Source of the DNA: Spiribacter roseus
GTDB lineage: Bacteria; Pseudomonadota; Gammaproteobacteria; Nitrococcales; Nitrococcaceae
Length of the DNA: 64,000 nucleotides
Assembly: GCF_002813635.1 (NCBI RefSeq)
Contig: NZ_CP016382.1
Span: forward strand, 1,240,001-1,304,000
Direction: 5' to 3'
Under the pieces are notes generated by a model, which saw nothing but the letters and a program-made list of their open reading frames with translations, was not told the DNA's origin and did no database searches. Positions 49,348 to 58,366 of the stretch are shown here, one piece after another. Position numbers and translations under genes: made by a program. The stretch's first letter is position 1. Each line of letters starts with the position of its first letter.

Positions 49348-50035
49348 ACGGCAGCAGCGCCAGCCATCCGGCCGCCAGGGCAACGGCCGCCCCCACACTC
49401 AGCACCGTGCGCAGTCGCCGGAACCAGCGCGGCAGCGTCGGCTCAACGAATCGGTACTCGCCATAGCGCCAAGCGATGAAGGCGGCGGCCATCACTGGCA
49501 ATGCGATGATCACTGGCAGCATCAGCACCACCCAGGCGACCAGCGCCGGGATCACCGAGGTGTAGAAAGCGGCTGGCGGCGGATTGCGCTGACCCATGGC
49601 GAGCCCCCAATGGATCGCGCCGATGAACGACAGGATCACCGCGCCATAGGCGAGCAGCCAGTCGCTGGTCCAGGCCATGCCCAGCCAGGGACCCGCCGCG
49701 GTGGCGGCGAACGGGATCAGGCCCAGATAGCCCATCCAGTCCGCTGCCATGCGGTGCCGCCCCTCGGCCTGCAGACGGGCGCTGGCGGCGCGCAGACCAC
49801 CGACAAAGTGGCCCCCGATGAACACCTGGGGCAATGTCGCGGAGCCGGTCAGGGCCTTCAGACGGGCGAACTGCTCGCGGTTTTCCGCTGAACCCATGCC
49901 CATTTCCACCGCCCGCCAGTCGCGCCCCGAGTCCTCGAGCAGCTCATCAAGCCCGCCCAGGTCGGTGACGGTGGAATGAAACACGACAACGTCCGCGCTG
50001 GCGGCCAGCTCCCGAAGGCTTTGATCGTCTGACAT
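49331..50035 (-). CDS. Degenerate glutaredoxin-like domain fused to DUF3429 membrane domain
   Basis: This 234-residue protein joins a glutaredoxin fold (about 1-95) to a C-terminal membrane domain (about 100-232, DUF3429 type with GLIPFAATAAGPWLG and LSFIGAIHWGLAMG). The glutaredoxin half keeps the TLPQVFIGGHFVGG loop, but the CPYC-type active site is absent: VVVFHSTVTDLGG has no Cys, and the whole soluble domain has none. It probably binds glutathione-like or protein ligands instead of doing thiol chemistry. The ATG at 50035 removes a 45-residue extension with no support. It overlaps cls at the 3' end. Confidence 0.75.
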   Translation of the reverse strand: MSDDQSLRELAASADVVVFHSTVTDLGGLDELLEDSGRDWRAVEMGMGSAENREQFARLKALTGSATLPQVFIGGHFVGGLRAASARLQAEGRHRMAADWMGYLGLIPFAATAAGPWLGMAWTSDWLLAYGAVILSFIGAIHWGLAMGQRNPPPAAFYTSVIPALVAWVVLMLPVIIALPVMAAAFIAWRYGEYRFVEPTLPRWFRRLRTVLSVGAAVALAAGWLALLPFTGTA

Positions 50036-50123
50036 GGCGCATCCCACGGTTGAGAATTCTACGTGCATGATAGGGTCAAATGAGGCATAACCCAATCTAT
50101 CAACGCATGCCCCGGAGGTTTTC

Positions 50124-50687
50124 ATGACGCGATTTCGCCTGCTGGCCCTGTCCCTTGTCACAGCGGTCACCCTTGTCCTCGCCGGCTGCGCGGGGGTAGC
50201 GCCCGAGGACTACGCGGGCACCTCACCCGAACTGCGCCTGGAGGAATACTTCGACGGCGAGGTGACCGCCTGGGGGATGTTCCAGTCGCGCAGCGGCGAG
50301 GTGAAGCGGCGGTTCACCGTGGACATCACCGGGACCGTCGAGGGCGACCGGATCACCCTGGATGAACGGTTTGCCTATGCGGATGGCGAAACCGACCGCC
50401 GGGTCTGGGAGATCGAGCGCATCGACGAGCACACCTATGAGGGCACGGCCGGTGATGTGGTCGGCGTGGCCAAGGGCAAGCGCTATGGCAATGCCTTCAA
50501 CTGGCAGTACACCCTCGCCCTCGAAGTGGGCGACCGGACCTGGAACGTGCAGTTCGACGACTGGATGTATCTGCACGACGACAACACCCTGGTGAATACC
50601 GCCGAGGTGACCAAGTTCGGCTTCCGGGTCGGGACGGTGACGCTGTTCTTCCGGCGCGACGATGCCGGGGAGGCAGACAATGGGTAA
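50124..50687 (+). CDS. DUF3833-family lipoprotein
   Basis: This 187-residue outer-membrane-type lipoprotein has a lipobox ending LAGC (Cys22) and a beta-rich domain with YFDGEVTAWGMFQSRSGEVKRRF (parts at about 43-65) typical of DUF3833. It is unknown in function; in marine gammaproteobacteria it commonly sits in a cluster for envelope lipid modification and light stress, together with the chalcone-isomerase-like protein found next here. A CGGAGG site precedes the ATG, and its 3' end overlaps the next gene by eight bases. Confidence 0.82.
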   Translation: MTRFRLLALSLVTAVTLVLAGCAGVAPEDYAGTSPELRLEEYFDGEVTAWGMFQSRSGEVKRRFTVDITGTVEGDRITLDERFAYADGETDRRVWEIERIDEHTYEGTAGDVVGVAKGKRYGNAFNWQYTLALEVGDRTWNVQFDDWMYLHDDNTLVNTAEVTKFGFRVGTVTLFFRRDDAGEADNG

Positions 50688-51270
50688 CCTTCTGATCGCG
50701 GGACTCACCGCCATCATGCTGATGGTGCCGACGCTGACGGGTGCCACGGTGGAGCAGAACGGCGCGCGTTTCGATGAACGCATCGAGCAGGCCGGTGAGC
50801 GACTGCGCCTGACCGGCACGGGCGTCGCCAAATACCGGATCGTGTTCACCGTCTATGCCGCGGGTCTGTATCTGCCGCCCGATGCGGATGCCGATCAGGC
50901 ACTGGCCACGGACACGCCCCGGCGCCTGGAAATCGAGTATTTCCATGACATCAGTGCCGAGGACATCATCCGGGCCGCCAACACCAAGCTCGACGAGCAG
51001 CTGAGTCCGGCCCGGCAGACCCGGCTTCAGCCAAAGATCGACCGCTTCCACGCGCTGTTCCAGGCCGTCTCGGACGGCGATCGCTACCGCATGGAATACA
51101 TTCCCGGTGAGGGGACACGCCTTGCATTCAACGGCAAGCCGGTCGGTCAGGTGGCCGGGGGCGATTTCGCCGCGGCGTATTTCGGGATCTGGCTGGATGC
51201 CGACGATCCGCTGTCCCGCGGACTGCGCCGGGATCTGCTGGCAGGCGCGGAGTCCTCCGGAACCGACTGA
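50680..51270 (+). CDS. Chalcone-isomerase-like secreted protein
   Basis: This 196-residue protein has a signal peptide (MGNLLIAGLTAIMLMVPTLTG, split at cleavage near residue 20) and a chalcone-isomerase-like lipid-binding fold (YRIVFTVYAAGLYLPP, YFHDISAEDIIRA, YFGIWLDADDPLSRGLRRDLL in part). Such bacterial proteins are not flavonoid enzymes; they probably bind fatty acyl chains. It overlaps the DUF3833 gene and completes a two-gene unit. Its TGA abuts the convergent symporter stop in TGATCA. Confidence 0.8.
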   Translation: MGNLLIAGLTAIMLMVPTLTGATVEQNGARFDERIEQAGERLRLTGTGVAKYRIVFTVYAAGLYLPPDADADQALATDTPRRLEIEYFHDISAEDIIRAANTKLDEQLSPARQTRLQPKIDRFHALFQAVSDGDRYRMEYIPGEGTRLAFNGKPVGQVAGGDFAAAYFGIWLDADDPLSRGLRRDLLAGAESSGTD

Positions 51271-52737
51271 TCAGCGGATGCGGTGCTCCGCGAGTCCCGC
51301 CTCGACTGGCGCCAGAAACGCATCGGCCCGGGCCGAATCCGCCCGGGTCGCCAGGCTGACGCCCACGAAAAGGGCCACGGCGAGTGCGCCACCGCAGATC
51401 GAGGCGGGAATGCCCAATGGATCGAAACCGGTCAGCTGCAGGGCCGTCACCACCACGCCCGCTCCGAGCATGCTGACAATGGCGCCGCTTGCCGTACCCC
51501 GCCGCCAGAAAAAGCAGCCGACAATGCTCGGCACCGTCACCAGTAACCCCGACGACGCCGCCACCGACAGCACGGTGATCAGGTCGAGCTGCAGCCGGGC
51601 AAAGAGGATGGCCAGCGCGGTGACGATCAGTATCACCGCCTGACCGGCGATCATCTGATGGCCACCGCTCGGGGCGAGGGGTCGATAAAGGTCCCGCGCG
51701 GCCAGCGCGGACAGGCTCAGCAGAATCGAGTCCACCGTGGACACGGCCGCGGCGACGATCCCCACCACCAGCACGATCGCCACCGGCGCCGGGACCGCAT
51801 CGGTGGCCAGCAGACGCGGTGTGGCGAGGTCGGGCTGGTCCAGATCGGGCACCAGCTGCAGGGCGGAGAATCCCCAGATGACCGAGATCAGGGTGTAGAC
51901 AAAGCCAAGAATCAGAAAGCCCAGCAGCATGGTGCGCATGGCACCGATGGACTCGGTGGTGAACAGCCGCTGACTGACCTGCGGGTTGCTGATCGAGAAG
52001 AAAAACCACGGCACGGTCAGACCGATGAACGTGGTCAGGCTGAACAGGCCGGGACCCGGCACGCTCAGCCATTCGCCGTGGTCGGCCCGGGTCGATTCGA
52101 GGAACGCCACCGGGCCGCCCAGCGCGGCGATCACGAAGCCAGCCGCGATCAGGCTGGTCACCAGCATGACGACCACCTGCAATGCGTCGGTCCAGAGCAC
52201 CGAGCGCATGCCCGCCGCCAGCGTCCAGATCAGCGCCAGTGCGGCGCCGATCAGGATCCCCTGCTCAAAGCCGATTGCCGCGTCAGTCACCCCCGAGACC
52301 AGGTAGCCGATGCCCATGAGCTGGACCGCGCTGTAGGGGATCAGGAAGACGCAGGCGGTCAGCGCCATGACCGCCCCCACCCAGCGGCTGGCGTAGCGAT
52401 GGCTGAGCATCTCGGCGGGCGTAATGAAGCCGAAAGCGCGACTGGCCAGCCAGAACCGCGGGCCAAAGATCGCCACCAGTCCGAGACCGGCCAGATACAC
52501 CAGCTCGAAGCCCAGGGCACCGACACCGCCGGCATAGGTCAGCCCGGCGAGCCCCACCATCATGAACGCGCTGTAGGTGGTCGCGCCGTAACTGAGCGCC
52601 GAGATGATGCCACCCGCCCGGCGTCCGGCCAGATAATACTCCGCCGCCCCCGCGCCCAACCCACGGCGCGCGGCGAAGGCGACACCAATGCCGATCAGGG
52701 CGTAGACGGTCAGCGCCGCGATCAGGCCCGGGGTCAT
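51271..52737 (-). CDS. Sodium:solute symporter (SSS family)
   Basis: This 488-residue protein has about 13 membrane helices of the LeuT-like SSS fold: YYLAGRRAGGIISALSYGATTYSAF (parts at about 34-58), the sodium-site helix near LIPYSAVQLMGIGY, and VVGIVAAAVSTVDSILLSLSALAARDLYR (parts) with Ser residues of the sodium site. The substrate, probably a small organic acid or amino acid, is unknown. The ATG overlaps the stop of the 63-residue membrane protein, which is likely its companion. Confidence 0.87.
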   Translation of the reverse strand: MTPGLIAALTVYALIGIGVAFAARRGLGAGAAEYYLAGRRAGGIISALSYGATTYSAFMMVGLAGLTYAGGVGALGFELVYLAGLGLVAIFGPRFWLASRAFGFITPAEMLSHRYASRWVGAVMALTACVFLIPYSAVQLMGIGYLVSGVTDAAIGFEQGILIGAALALIWTLAAGMRSVLWTDALQVVVMLVTSLIAAGFVIAALGGPVAFLESTRADHGEWLSVPGPGLFSLTTFIGLTVPWFFFSISNPQVSQRLFTTESIGAMRTMLLGFLILGFVYTLISVIWGFSALQLVPDLDQPDLATPRLLATDAVPAPVAIVLVVGIVAAAVSTVDSILLSLSALAARDLYRPLAPSGGHQMIAGQAVILIVTALAILFARLQLDLITVLSVAASSGLLVTVPSIVGCFFWRRGTASGAIVSMLGAGVVVTALQLTGFDPLGIPASICGGALAVALFVGVSLATRADSARADAFLAPVEAGLAEHRIR

Positions 52738-52925
52738 GGCCGCCAGCCCGAAACGAGGCGCGCGATCAGACCGATCGCCACCGCACCAAACACCAGCCAG
52801 ACCAGAAACGCGCCGTGCCACACGGGCTGATCTCGCAGCAGCCCGTAGGGCACCACATAGGCCACGACAATGGCCACGGCCAGCCACGCCAGCGTTCGAT
52901 TGCCGCGTCGGCGATAGTCACTCAT
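52734..52925 (-). CDS. Small two-helix protein associated with the symporter
   Basis: This 63-residue protein has two hydrophobic helices (about residues 10-30 and 38-57), a basic N-terminus (DYRRRGNR) and a basic C-terminus. Short partner proteins of this kind often precede SSS symporters and may stabilise them. Its stop overlaps the symporter start in ATGA. The in-frame ATG at 52925 is taken because the alternative three codons upstream lacks support. Confidence 0.7.
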   Translation of the reverse strand: MSDYRRRGNRTLAWLAVAIVVAYVVPYGLLRDQPVWHGAFLVWLVFGAVAIGLIARLVSGWRP

Positions 52926-52946
52926 CACGGACATCCTTGGCGATTG

Positions 52947-54089
52947 TCAGTCGTAGCGCGCCCGGGGGTCGGTACCGGTCAGCAGCTGCGCCGCCACCAC
53001 GCAGGTCAGCCCGAAGGGCAGATAGCCCGCGTACCCGAGCAGTGGCATCTCGAAGATGTGGAGCACCTGAGCGTTGGGGATATGGTACGTCCAGCGCGCC
53101 AGACTGAATACATTCCACAGCTCCCAGCACAGGCCGCAGAAGAGTGCCGCCAACACCGCCAGCCAGGCGTCGCGCCACTGCCCGGTGGCGACACCGCTGA
53201 ACAGATGACGCTCGCCGCTGATCGCCTGAATGGCGACGATCAGCATCGGCGGCCCGACCCAGACCAGTGAGAAGAACGTATCCGGCCGGATCGCAATCGC
53301 CACAAGCCCGAGACCACCCGCCACCAGCACCGCCCAGGCGGTCGCCACCGGCTGCGGCGGGCTTATCCGAATGAAATCATCCAGCCCGCGGGACAGCGTC
53401 GGCCAGGTGGCGAACAGGTCACGGGTGACGAGCACGGCCGGCAGCACCGTGCTGAACGGCAGCGCCGAGCGCACGAACCAGTTGAGCGCATCATGCTCGG
53501 CCACGCCGGTGCCGGTATAGATCCAGTTGCCGGTGAACTGGTTGAGGTACTCGAACAGATACCAGAACAGGGCGCTCGCCGGGAATAGCGCCAGAAACCG
53601 CCGGGGTTGCTCACACAATAACACCCGCCCGCCGCGCTGCCGGATCCAGGCACTGATCACGCCGATATAAGCGAGCCACAGGGGCGTAAAGCTGTAGCGG
53701 CGCAGTGCCTCGAGCCCCGGGATCGGCACCCAGGCGATCACCCAGACAATCAGCAGAGCCACCAGCGCCACACTGCCCCAGCGCGGCCATGCCGCCGACG
53801 CTGTCCGTGGCGCCGGCGCGCCATCGGCGGTGCGCCGGTTGGCCACAATGATGCGGACCACGAACGGCAGCAGCGTGCCGACGATGAGCACCGCATAGAG
53901 CGTGAAGACCGGCAGCGAGAAACTCCCCGGCGCCGGTTCCAGCGGCCTTGGCGGAAAGCGCAGATAGACCTCGGGGTCGCCGCCGGCGAGCAGCCGGCCG
54001 AGCAGCGGTGCCATGATCATGAGGGCCACCACAGCCAGGGCCTGGCGCAGGTGCGAGCGGCCTCGCCTCTCGAGCACCTCAGTCGCCAT
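52947..54089 (-). CDS. Polytopic membrane protein of unknown function
   Basis: This 380-residue protein has about nine or ten hydrophobic helices and no signal peptide. Distinctive polar-aromatic segments are FWYLFEYLNQFTGNWIY (about 168-184) and CWELWNVFSLARWTYHIPNA (parts, about 314-333) followed by FEMPLLGYAGYLPFG, which look conserved and could form a cofactor or substrate site. I do not recognise the family. The ATG overlaps the CinA-like gene's stop by 11 bases, and the small symporter partner starts 21 bases downstream, so it is in one operon with them. Confidence 0.65.
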   Translation of the reverse strand: MATEVLERRGRSHLRQALAVVALMIMAPLLGRLLAGGDPEVYLRFPPRPLEPAPGSFSLPVFTLYAVLIVGTLLPFVVRIIVANRRTADGAPAPRTASAAWPRWGSVALVALLIVWVIAWVPIPGLEALRRYSFTPLWLAYIGVISAWIRQRGGRVLLCEQPRRFLALFPASALFWYLFEYLNQFTGNWIYTGTGVAEHDALNWFVRSALPFSTVLPAVLVTRDLFATWPTLSRGLDDFIRISPPQPVATAWAVLVAGGLGLVAIAIRPDTFFSLVWVGPPMLIVAIQAISGERHLFSGVATGQWRDAWLAVLAALFCGLCWELWNVFSLARWTYHIPNAQVLHIFEMPLLGYAGYLPFGLTCVVAAQLLTGTDPRARYD

Positions 54090-54861
54090 CGCCACCGCTC
54101 ACCGGCGCAGGGCGCACGCTGAAGCCCATGGCCTCCACCGCCTCGCGGAGCGCCCGCATGGCGGCCTCCACCGCGGCCGGTGCGCCGCGCAGCCCCAGCT
54201 CCAGCGAGTAGCCGTCCTCGCGCAGCGTTGGCAGGCAGGACAGGCGCAGCTCGGGATAATCCCCCTCGAAGCGCTCGAGGAGCGGGATCACATCGCTTTC
54301 CCGGGCATCGTGGACGATGATCGATGCCTCGGTCAGCCGATCCGGGTCCTGCCACCCGCCATAGTGCTCATCGAGAACCCACTCCATCATGGGCCAGGCC
54401 ATGCTCGGGAAGCCGGGCATAAAGTGATGGCCGGCGACGCTGAACCCCGGCACCTGATTGACCGGGTTGGGGATCACCGATGCGCCTTCGGGAAACTCCA
54501 CTAGATGCAGCCGGCGTGAGGGCTCGACCGGCCGGCCGAACCGCGCCTCCAGCATGGCGACCCCTTCAGGGTGAAACGCCAGCGGCCGTCCAAGCGCGGC
54601 CGCGGCGCACTGGCGCGTGCGATCATCGGGCGTGGCACCGATGCCGCCACAGCTGAACACCACATCGTCCCCGGCAAAGGTTTCCTCGAGGGTTCGGGTC
54701 ACCAGAGCCGGCTCATCGCTGATCATGCGCACCCAGCGCAGCTCGAGCCCGCGATCGGCGAGCAGGCCCACCAGGTGCGGGAAGTGTTTGTCGCGGCGCT
54801 TGCCGGAGAGGAGTTCATCTCCGATCACGATCAGGCCGAAGCCCTGTACCGATTCAGCCAT
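54079..54861 (-). CDS. CinA/MoeA-like molybdopterin-binding-domain protein
   Basis: This 260-residue protein has the molybdopterin-binding (MoCF) fold of the CinA N-terminal domain: GLIVIGDELLSGKRRDKH (parts at about 8-25), SCGGIGATPDDRT (about 70-82) and MPGFPSMAWPM (about 147-157). It lacks the C-terminal NMN deamidase domain of full CinA. Members act as nucleotide pyrophosphatases, for example on ADP-ribose or CoA; the activity here is inference. The ATG overlaps the HAD gene's stop in TGATG. Confidence 0.8.
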   Translation of the reverse strand: MAESVQGFGLIVIGDELLSGKRRDKHFPHLVGLLADRGLELRWVRMISDEPALVTRTLEETFAGDDVVFSCGGIGATPDDRTRQCAAAALGRPLAFHPEGVAMLEARFGRPVEPSRRLHLVEFPEGASVIPNPVNQVPGFSVAGHHFMPGFPSMAWPMMEWVLDEHYGGWQDPDRLTEASIIVHDARESDVIPLLERFEGDYPELRLSCLPTLREDGYSLELGLRGAPAAVEAAMRALREAVEAMGFSVRPAPVSGGDGD

Positions 54862-55598
54862 CACACCGACTCCCGGATCAGTCCCAGCAGCATGCCCTCG
54901 AGGCCCGCGAGGCTGTCGACGCGGGTATGCGGCACATCGGGCACATCATCGGGCCAGCCGGCATCATCACGATTCAGCCAGACGGCCTGCAGGCCACTGG
55001 TCGCCGCCCCGTAGACATCGCTGTGCACGTCGTCGCCGATATGGATGATGCGCTCGGGCGCAACGCCGGCGCGTACCGCGGCCGTCTCGAACACCAGGTG
55101 TGAAGGCTTAGCGGCGCCCAGATCAACAGCGGACAGCGAAAAGTCGAAGTACCCCTGCAGCCCCACGCGGGCGATCTCGGCGTTGCCATTGGTGATCGCG
55201 CCGATGGGGAGGCGGCCATGCAGGGCCCGCAGCAGGGGCAGCGTGTCCGGATAGAGCCGAACGGCATGGCGGGCCTCGAGGAATACCTCAAAGGCCTCCT
55301 CCACCAGTGTATCCAGGGCCGCGCCCCGATAGCCCGACACCTCACCGGCCCGACGCAGCCCCGCGCGGCGCAGTGCGGTGACATCATGAGCGATATCCGG
55401 GCGCTCAGCGGCGATCCCGTCGCGCAGGGTCCTCAGGCCCTGCGAGTCGAAACGTGCCGCCACCGCCGGGTAATGCTGTTCGAGCAGGCCCTGGCAGACC
55501 GCCTCGGCATGCTGGAGGACACCGTTGAGATCCCAGAGGGTGAAGTCGAGATCGAAAGTGACCGCGCCAATGGGCGCATTGAGCGAACGCTGCGTCAC
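54861..55598 (-). CDS. HAD-superfamily hydrolase
   Basis: This 245-residue phosphatase-type enzyme has the HAD motifs: DLDFTLW with nucleophile Asp16 and acid Asp18, ITNGN (motif II Thr), KPS lysine (motif III) and HIGDDVHSDVYGA (motif IV acidic pair). The helical cap after motif I places it in subfamily I, near YjjG/phosphoglycolate-phosphatase-like proteins. It starts with GTG inside the dnaQ stop (GTGA). The substrate is probably a nucleotide or sugar phosphate. Confidence 0.85.
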   Translation of the reverse strand: MTQRSLNAPIGAVTFDLDFTLWDLNGVLQHAEAVCQGLLEQHYPAVAARFDSQGLRTLRDGIAAERPDIAHDVTALRRAGLRRAGEVSGYRGAALDTLVEEAFEVFLEARHAVRLYPDTLPLLRALHGRLPIGAITNGNAEIARVGLQGYFDFSLSAVDLGAAKPSHLVFETAAVRAGVAPERIIHIGDDVHSDVYGAATSGLQAVWLNRDDAGWPDDVPDVPHTRVDSLAGLEGMLLGLIRESV

Positions 55599-56323
55599 GC
55601 GCGGGCCTCCCCGGTCAGCGACCGCCAGACACATGCGCCATCGCTGTCACGGTCGAGCTGCTCCAGCCATGCGGCATGCGCGGCCGCTTCCTCGGCGGTG
55701 GGCTCGATGACCGGCAGACGGCGACGATCGGCACTCACCGCCTGGTCGCCCGCCACCGGCTGGGCCGGCCCCTCATTATCGCGGGCCCCCAGGTGCAGGG
55801 TGACCTGCCCGCCGGTCATGGCCAGATAGACTTCGGCGAGGATTTCGGCGTCGAGCAGCGCGCCATGCAGGCTACGCCCGCTGTTATCAATGGCATACCG
55901 CCGGCACAGTGCGTCAAGGCTGTTGCGCTGCCCGGGATGGCGGCGCCGGGCCAGTGCCAGACTGTCGGTGACCCGGCAGTAGTCGGCCAGCTGCCCCCAT
56001 TGCGCGCCCAGGCGCGAGAATTCGCTGTCGAGGAACCCGACGTCGAAAGGGGCGTTGTGGATGATCAGCTCGGCGTCGGTGACGAAGTCGATGAAACGGG
56101 CCGCGATGTCGGCGAACCGGGGCTTGTCCATCAAGTCCTGATCGGTGATGCCGTGCACTTCCACCGCTTCGGGGTCGACGCTGCGATCGGGGTTGAGGTA
56201 TTCGTGAAAGCGTCGCCCGGTGGGTCGACGCTGCTCAATCTCATATCCACCGATCTCGATGATCCGGTGACCATTCTCAGGCTCGAGCCCGGTGGTCTCG
56301 GTATCGAGGATAATCTGTCGCAT
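55595..56323 (-). CDS. dnaQ: DNA polymerase III epsilon subunit, proofreading exonuclease
   Basis: This 242-residue protein has the DEDDh exonuclease motifs: LDTETTGL (ExoI, residues 6-13), HNAPFDVGFLD (ExoII, about 89-99) and the ExoIII region with HGALLDAEILAEVY (catalytic His and Asp, about 153-166). It proofreads replicative synthesis with the alpha subunit. The C-terminal tail likely contacts alpha. It starts in a TGATG overlap with rnhA, the usual rnhA-dnaQ arrangement. Confidence 0.93.
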   Translation of the reverse strand: MRQIILDTETTGLEPENGHRIIEIGGYEIEQRRPTGRRFHEYLNPDRSVDPEAVEVHGITDQDLMDKPRFADIAARFIDFVTDAELIIHNAPFDVGFLDSEFSRLGAQWGQLADYCRVTDSLALARRRHPGQRNSLDALCRRYAIDNSGRSLHGALLDAEILAEVYLAMTGGQVTLHLGARDNEGPAQPVAGDQAVSADRRRLPVIEPTAEEAAAHAAWLEQLDRDSDGACVWRSLTGEARA

Positions 56324-56769
56324 CAGTTGTCTGCCCCTTCCAGCTCATCGATTCCGCGGTTGGCAAGATCGTCCACGCGCTCATTGCCATCATGGCCGGT
56401 ATGCCCGCGCACCCAGTGCCAGCGTATCTCATGACGCTGGGAAAGCGTATCGAGACGCTCCCAGAGGTCGCGGTTCTTGACCGGCTGGCGGCTGGCGGTT
56501 TTCCAGCCCCGCCGTTTCCATGCGGCCATCCACTCGGTGATGCCCTTGCGCACGTACTGCGAATCAGTGGTCAGATCCACGGAGCAGGGGCGACTCAGCG
56601 CCTCCAGCGCCTGGATGGCGGCCATCAGCTCCATCCGGTTATTGGTGGTCCGGGCCTCTCCCCCGTGGAGCGTTTTCTCGACTCCATCGTAGCGCATCAG
56701 AACGCCCCAGCCCCCTGGCCCCGGGTTGCCCCGGCAGGCGCCGTCCGTGTAAATCTCAACCGGCGTCAT
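56323..56769 (-). CDS. rnhA: Ribonuclease HI
   Basis: This 148-residue enzyme cuts the RNA strand of RNA:DNA hybrids. Catalytic motifs are visible: [16 protein letters not shown] (Asp in residues 7-22), NRMELMAA (Glu), TTDSQYV (Asp) and the late NERVDDLAN (Asp). The ATG at 56769 matches the family start; the longer frame covers the upstream methyltransferase end. It overlaps that gene by 14 bases and dnaQ by one. Confidence 0.94.
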   Translation of the reverse strand: MTPVEIYTDGACRGNPGPGGWGVLMRYDGVEKTLHGGEARTTNNRMELMAAIQALEALSRPCSVDLTTDSQYVRKGITEWMAAWKRRGWKTASRQPVKNRDLWERLDTLSQRHEIRWHWVRGHTGHDGNERVDDLANRGIDELEGADN

Positions 56770-57517
56770 GCCAGCTCTCCCTTTGACTGCGGGTGGCCCC
56801 GGCACCGGCCTGGTTCAGTCCGCCGGGGATGAGTTCGAATCGCCGTCGCCATTGCTGCGGCGGGTTGGCCGTCCCGTTCACGCGTTTCTGGCCAATCACC
56901 AGATTGACGCCGCCGATCCAGCTCAGCCCCGGCCCCAGCGACTCGCGGCCGCGGTGGAGCTGGGCCGTGTGCTGCTGCTGCCACCAGCGGCGCAGCGGCG
57001 GCGGCAGGATCGCCAGCCCCTCGGGGCGGCGCGGCACCATCCCGAGCAGCTGCATCCAGTCGGCGACGCGTCGCGGTGCAAGATACCGGCCCGACCATGG
57101 CGGTGTCCCGGGGCCCGTCGCGACGATGCGACGCAGTCCCCACAGGCTGTGGGGATTGAAGCCCATCACCAGCAGATGCCCCTCGGGCGCGAGCACCCGC
57201 GCCGCTTCGCGGATCACCTGATGCGGCGCGGCGGTAAATTCGAGTTGATGGATCAGCACCACCACATCGACGCTGCTGGAGGCCAGCGGCATGACCCGGC
57301 TGTCAGCCTCGAGGTCGATCGGTCCACCGGACCAGTCATCCACCACCCACTGGCGGACATTGCCGAACACGGCCGGACTGCGTCCCTGGCCGTAGGCGCC
57401 GACCTGCAGGACCCGACGGGCGTAGAGCCCGGCGAGCCGCCGCGTCAGCAGCCGCGATTCGCGCTCGGCCAGATCCTGCCCGGTCGGGGTGGCAAACCAC
57501 TCATGCAGCGCACGCAT
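56756..57517 (-). CDS. SAM-dependent methyltransferase-like protein
   Basis: This 253-residue protein sits just upstream of rnhA, the position occupied in many gammaproteobacteria by a class I methyltransferase gene of unknown target. The SAM site is weak but present: [12 protein letters not shown] (motif I, about 37-48), an acidic strand-2 region ([27 protein letters not shown] parts) and [14 protein letters not shown]. The ATG at 57517 follows GGAGGAGTC. It is divergent from gloB, 70 bases away. Confidence 0.8.
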   Translation of the reverse strand: MRALHEWFATPTGQDLAERESRLLTRRLAGLYARRVLQVGAYGQGRSPAVFGNVRQWVVDDWSGGPIDLEADSRVMPLASSSVDVVVLIHQLEFTAAPHQVIREAARVLAPEGHLLVMGFNPHSLWGLRRIVATGPGTPPWSGRYLAPRRVADWMQLLGMVPRRPEGLAILPPPLRRWWQQQHTAQLHRGRESLGPGLSWIGGVNLVIGQKRVNGTANPPQQWRRRFELIPGGLNQAGAGATRSQRESWHDAG

Positions 57518-57587
57518 TGATGACTCCTCCCCGTTGGTCGCTGGATGGGCAATTGAGGCAAGCGGTCGGTCGGGGTAGCATGCGACG

Positions 57588-58355
57588 ATGCTGGAAATTA
57601 CCCCGATTCCCGTCCTCAGCGACAACTATACGTGGCTCATCCATCACCCGCAGTCAACCGCTGCCGTGGTGGTCGACCCGGGCGAGGCGGCTCCGGTGGC
57701 CCATGCCCTTGAAAGCCTGGGCCTGACGCTGAGCGCGATCCTCATCACCCATCACCACGGCGATCATGTCGCCGGCATCGCGGGCCTGCGGGATGACGCC
57801 ATCCCCGTCTACGGTCCGGCTGACAGCGATATCCCGCACCTCACCCAGCCATTAAAACATGGCGACCGGATCACCCCCGGCGGCCTCGGCGTCGAGTTCG
57901 AAGTGATCGCGGTCCCCGGTCATACCCTTGATCATATCGCCTACCTGGGCGACGCCAGTCTGTTTGCCGGGGATGCCCTGTTTGCCGGCGGATGCGGGCG
58001 CATGTTCGAGGGTACCCCGGCCCCCATGCAGGGCTATCTTGCCAAGCTGCGGGCACTGCCGCCGGCGACGCGGGTCTACTGTGGCCACGAATACACCCAG
58101 GCCAACCTGGCCTTCGCCCGGGCGGTCGAGCCCGAGAATACGGCGCTGCAGGCGCGGGCCGAGCGCGTGCACGAGCAGCGTCAGCGCGGCGCCATCACAT
58201 TGCCCTCAACCATCGGCGAGGAGCGCGCCACCAATCCCTTCATGCGCTGGGACAGTGACGCGGTACGCCGGCACGCCGGCGAGCATGCCGGGCGGACACC
58301 GGAGGGGCCAGCAGACGTCTTTGCCATCCTTCGCGACTGGAAAGACAACTTCTAA
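57588..58355 (+). CDS. gloB: Hydroxyacylglutathione hydrolase (glyoxalase II)
   Basis: This 255-residue metallo-beta-lactamase-fold enzyme hydrolyses S-lactoylglutathione in methylglyoxal detoxification. Metal motifs are THHHGDHVAG (about 54-63), the GHTLDHIAYL histidine, the FAGDALFAGGCGR aspartate and the GHEYTQANLAFA histidine. The C-terminal helical domain for glutathione is present. Length is normal for the family. It is followed 11 bases later by mltD, which it may be transcribed with. Confidence 0.92.
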   Translation: MLEITPIPVLSDNYTWLIHHPQSTAAVVVDPGEAAPVAHALESLGLTLSAILITHHHGDHVAGIAGLRDDAIPVYGPADSDIPHLTQPLKHGDRITPGGLGVEFEVIAVPGHTLDHIAYLGDASLFAGDALFAGGCGRMFEGTPAPMQGYLAKLRALPPATRVYCGHEYTQANLAFARAVEPENTALQARAERVHEQRQRGAITLPSTIGEERATNPFMRWDSDAVRRHAGEHAGRTPEGPADVFAILRDWKDNF

Positions 58356-58366
58356 GGAACACACCC

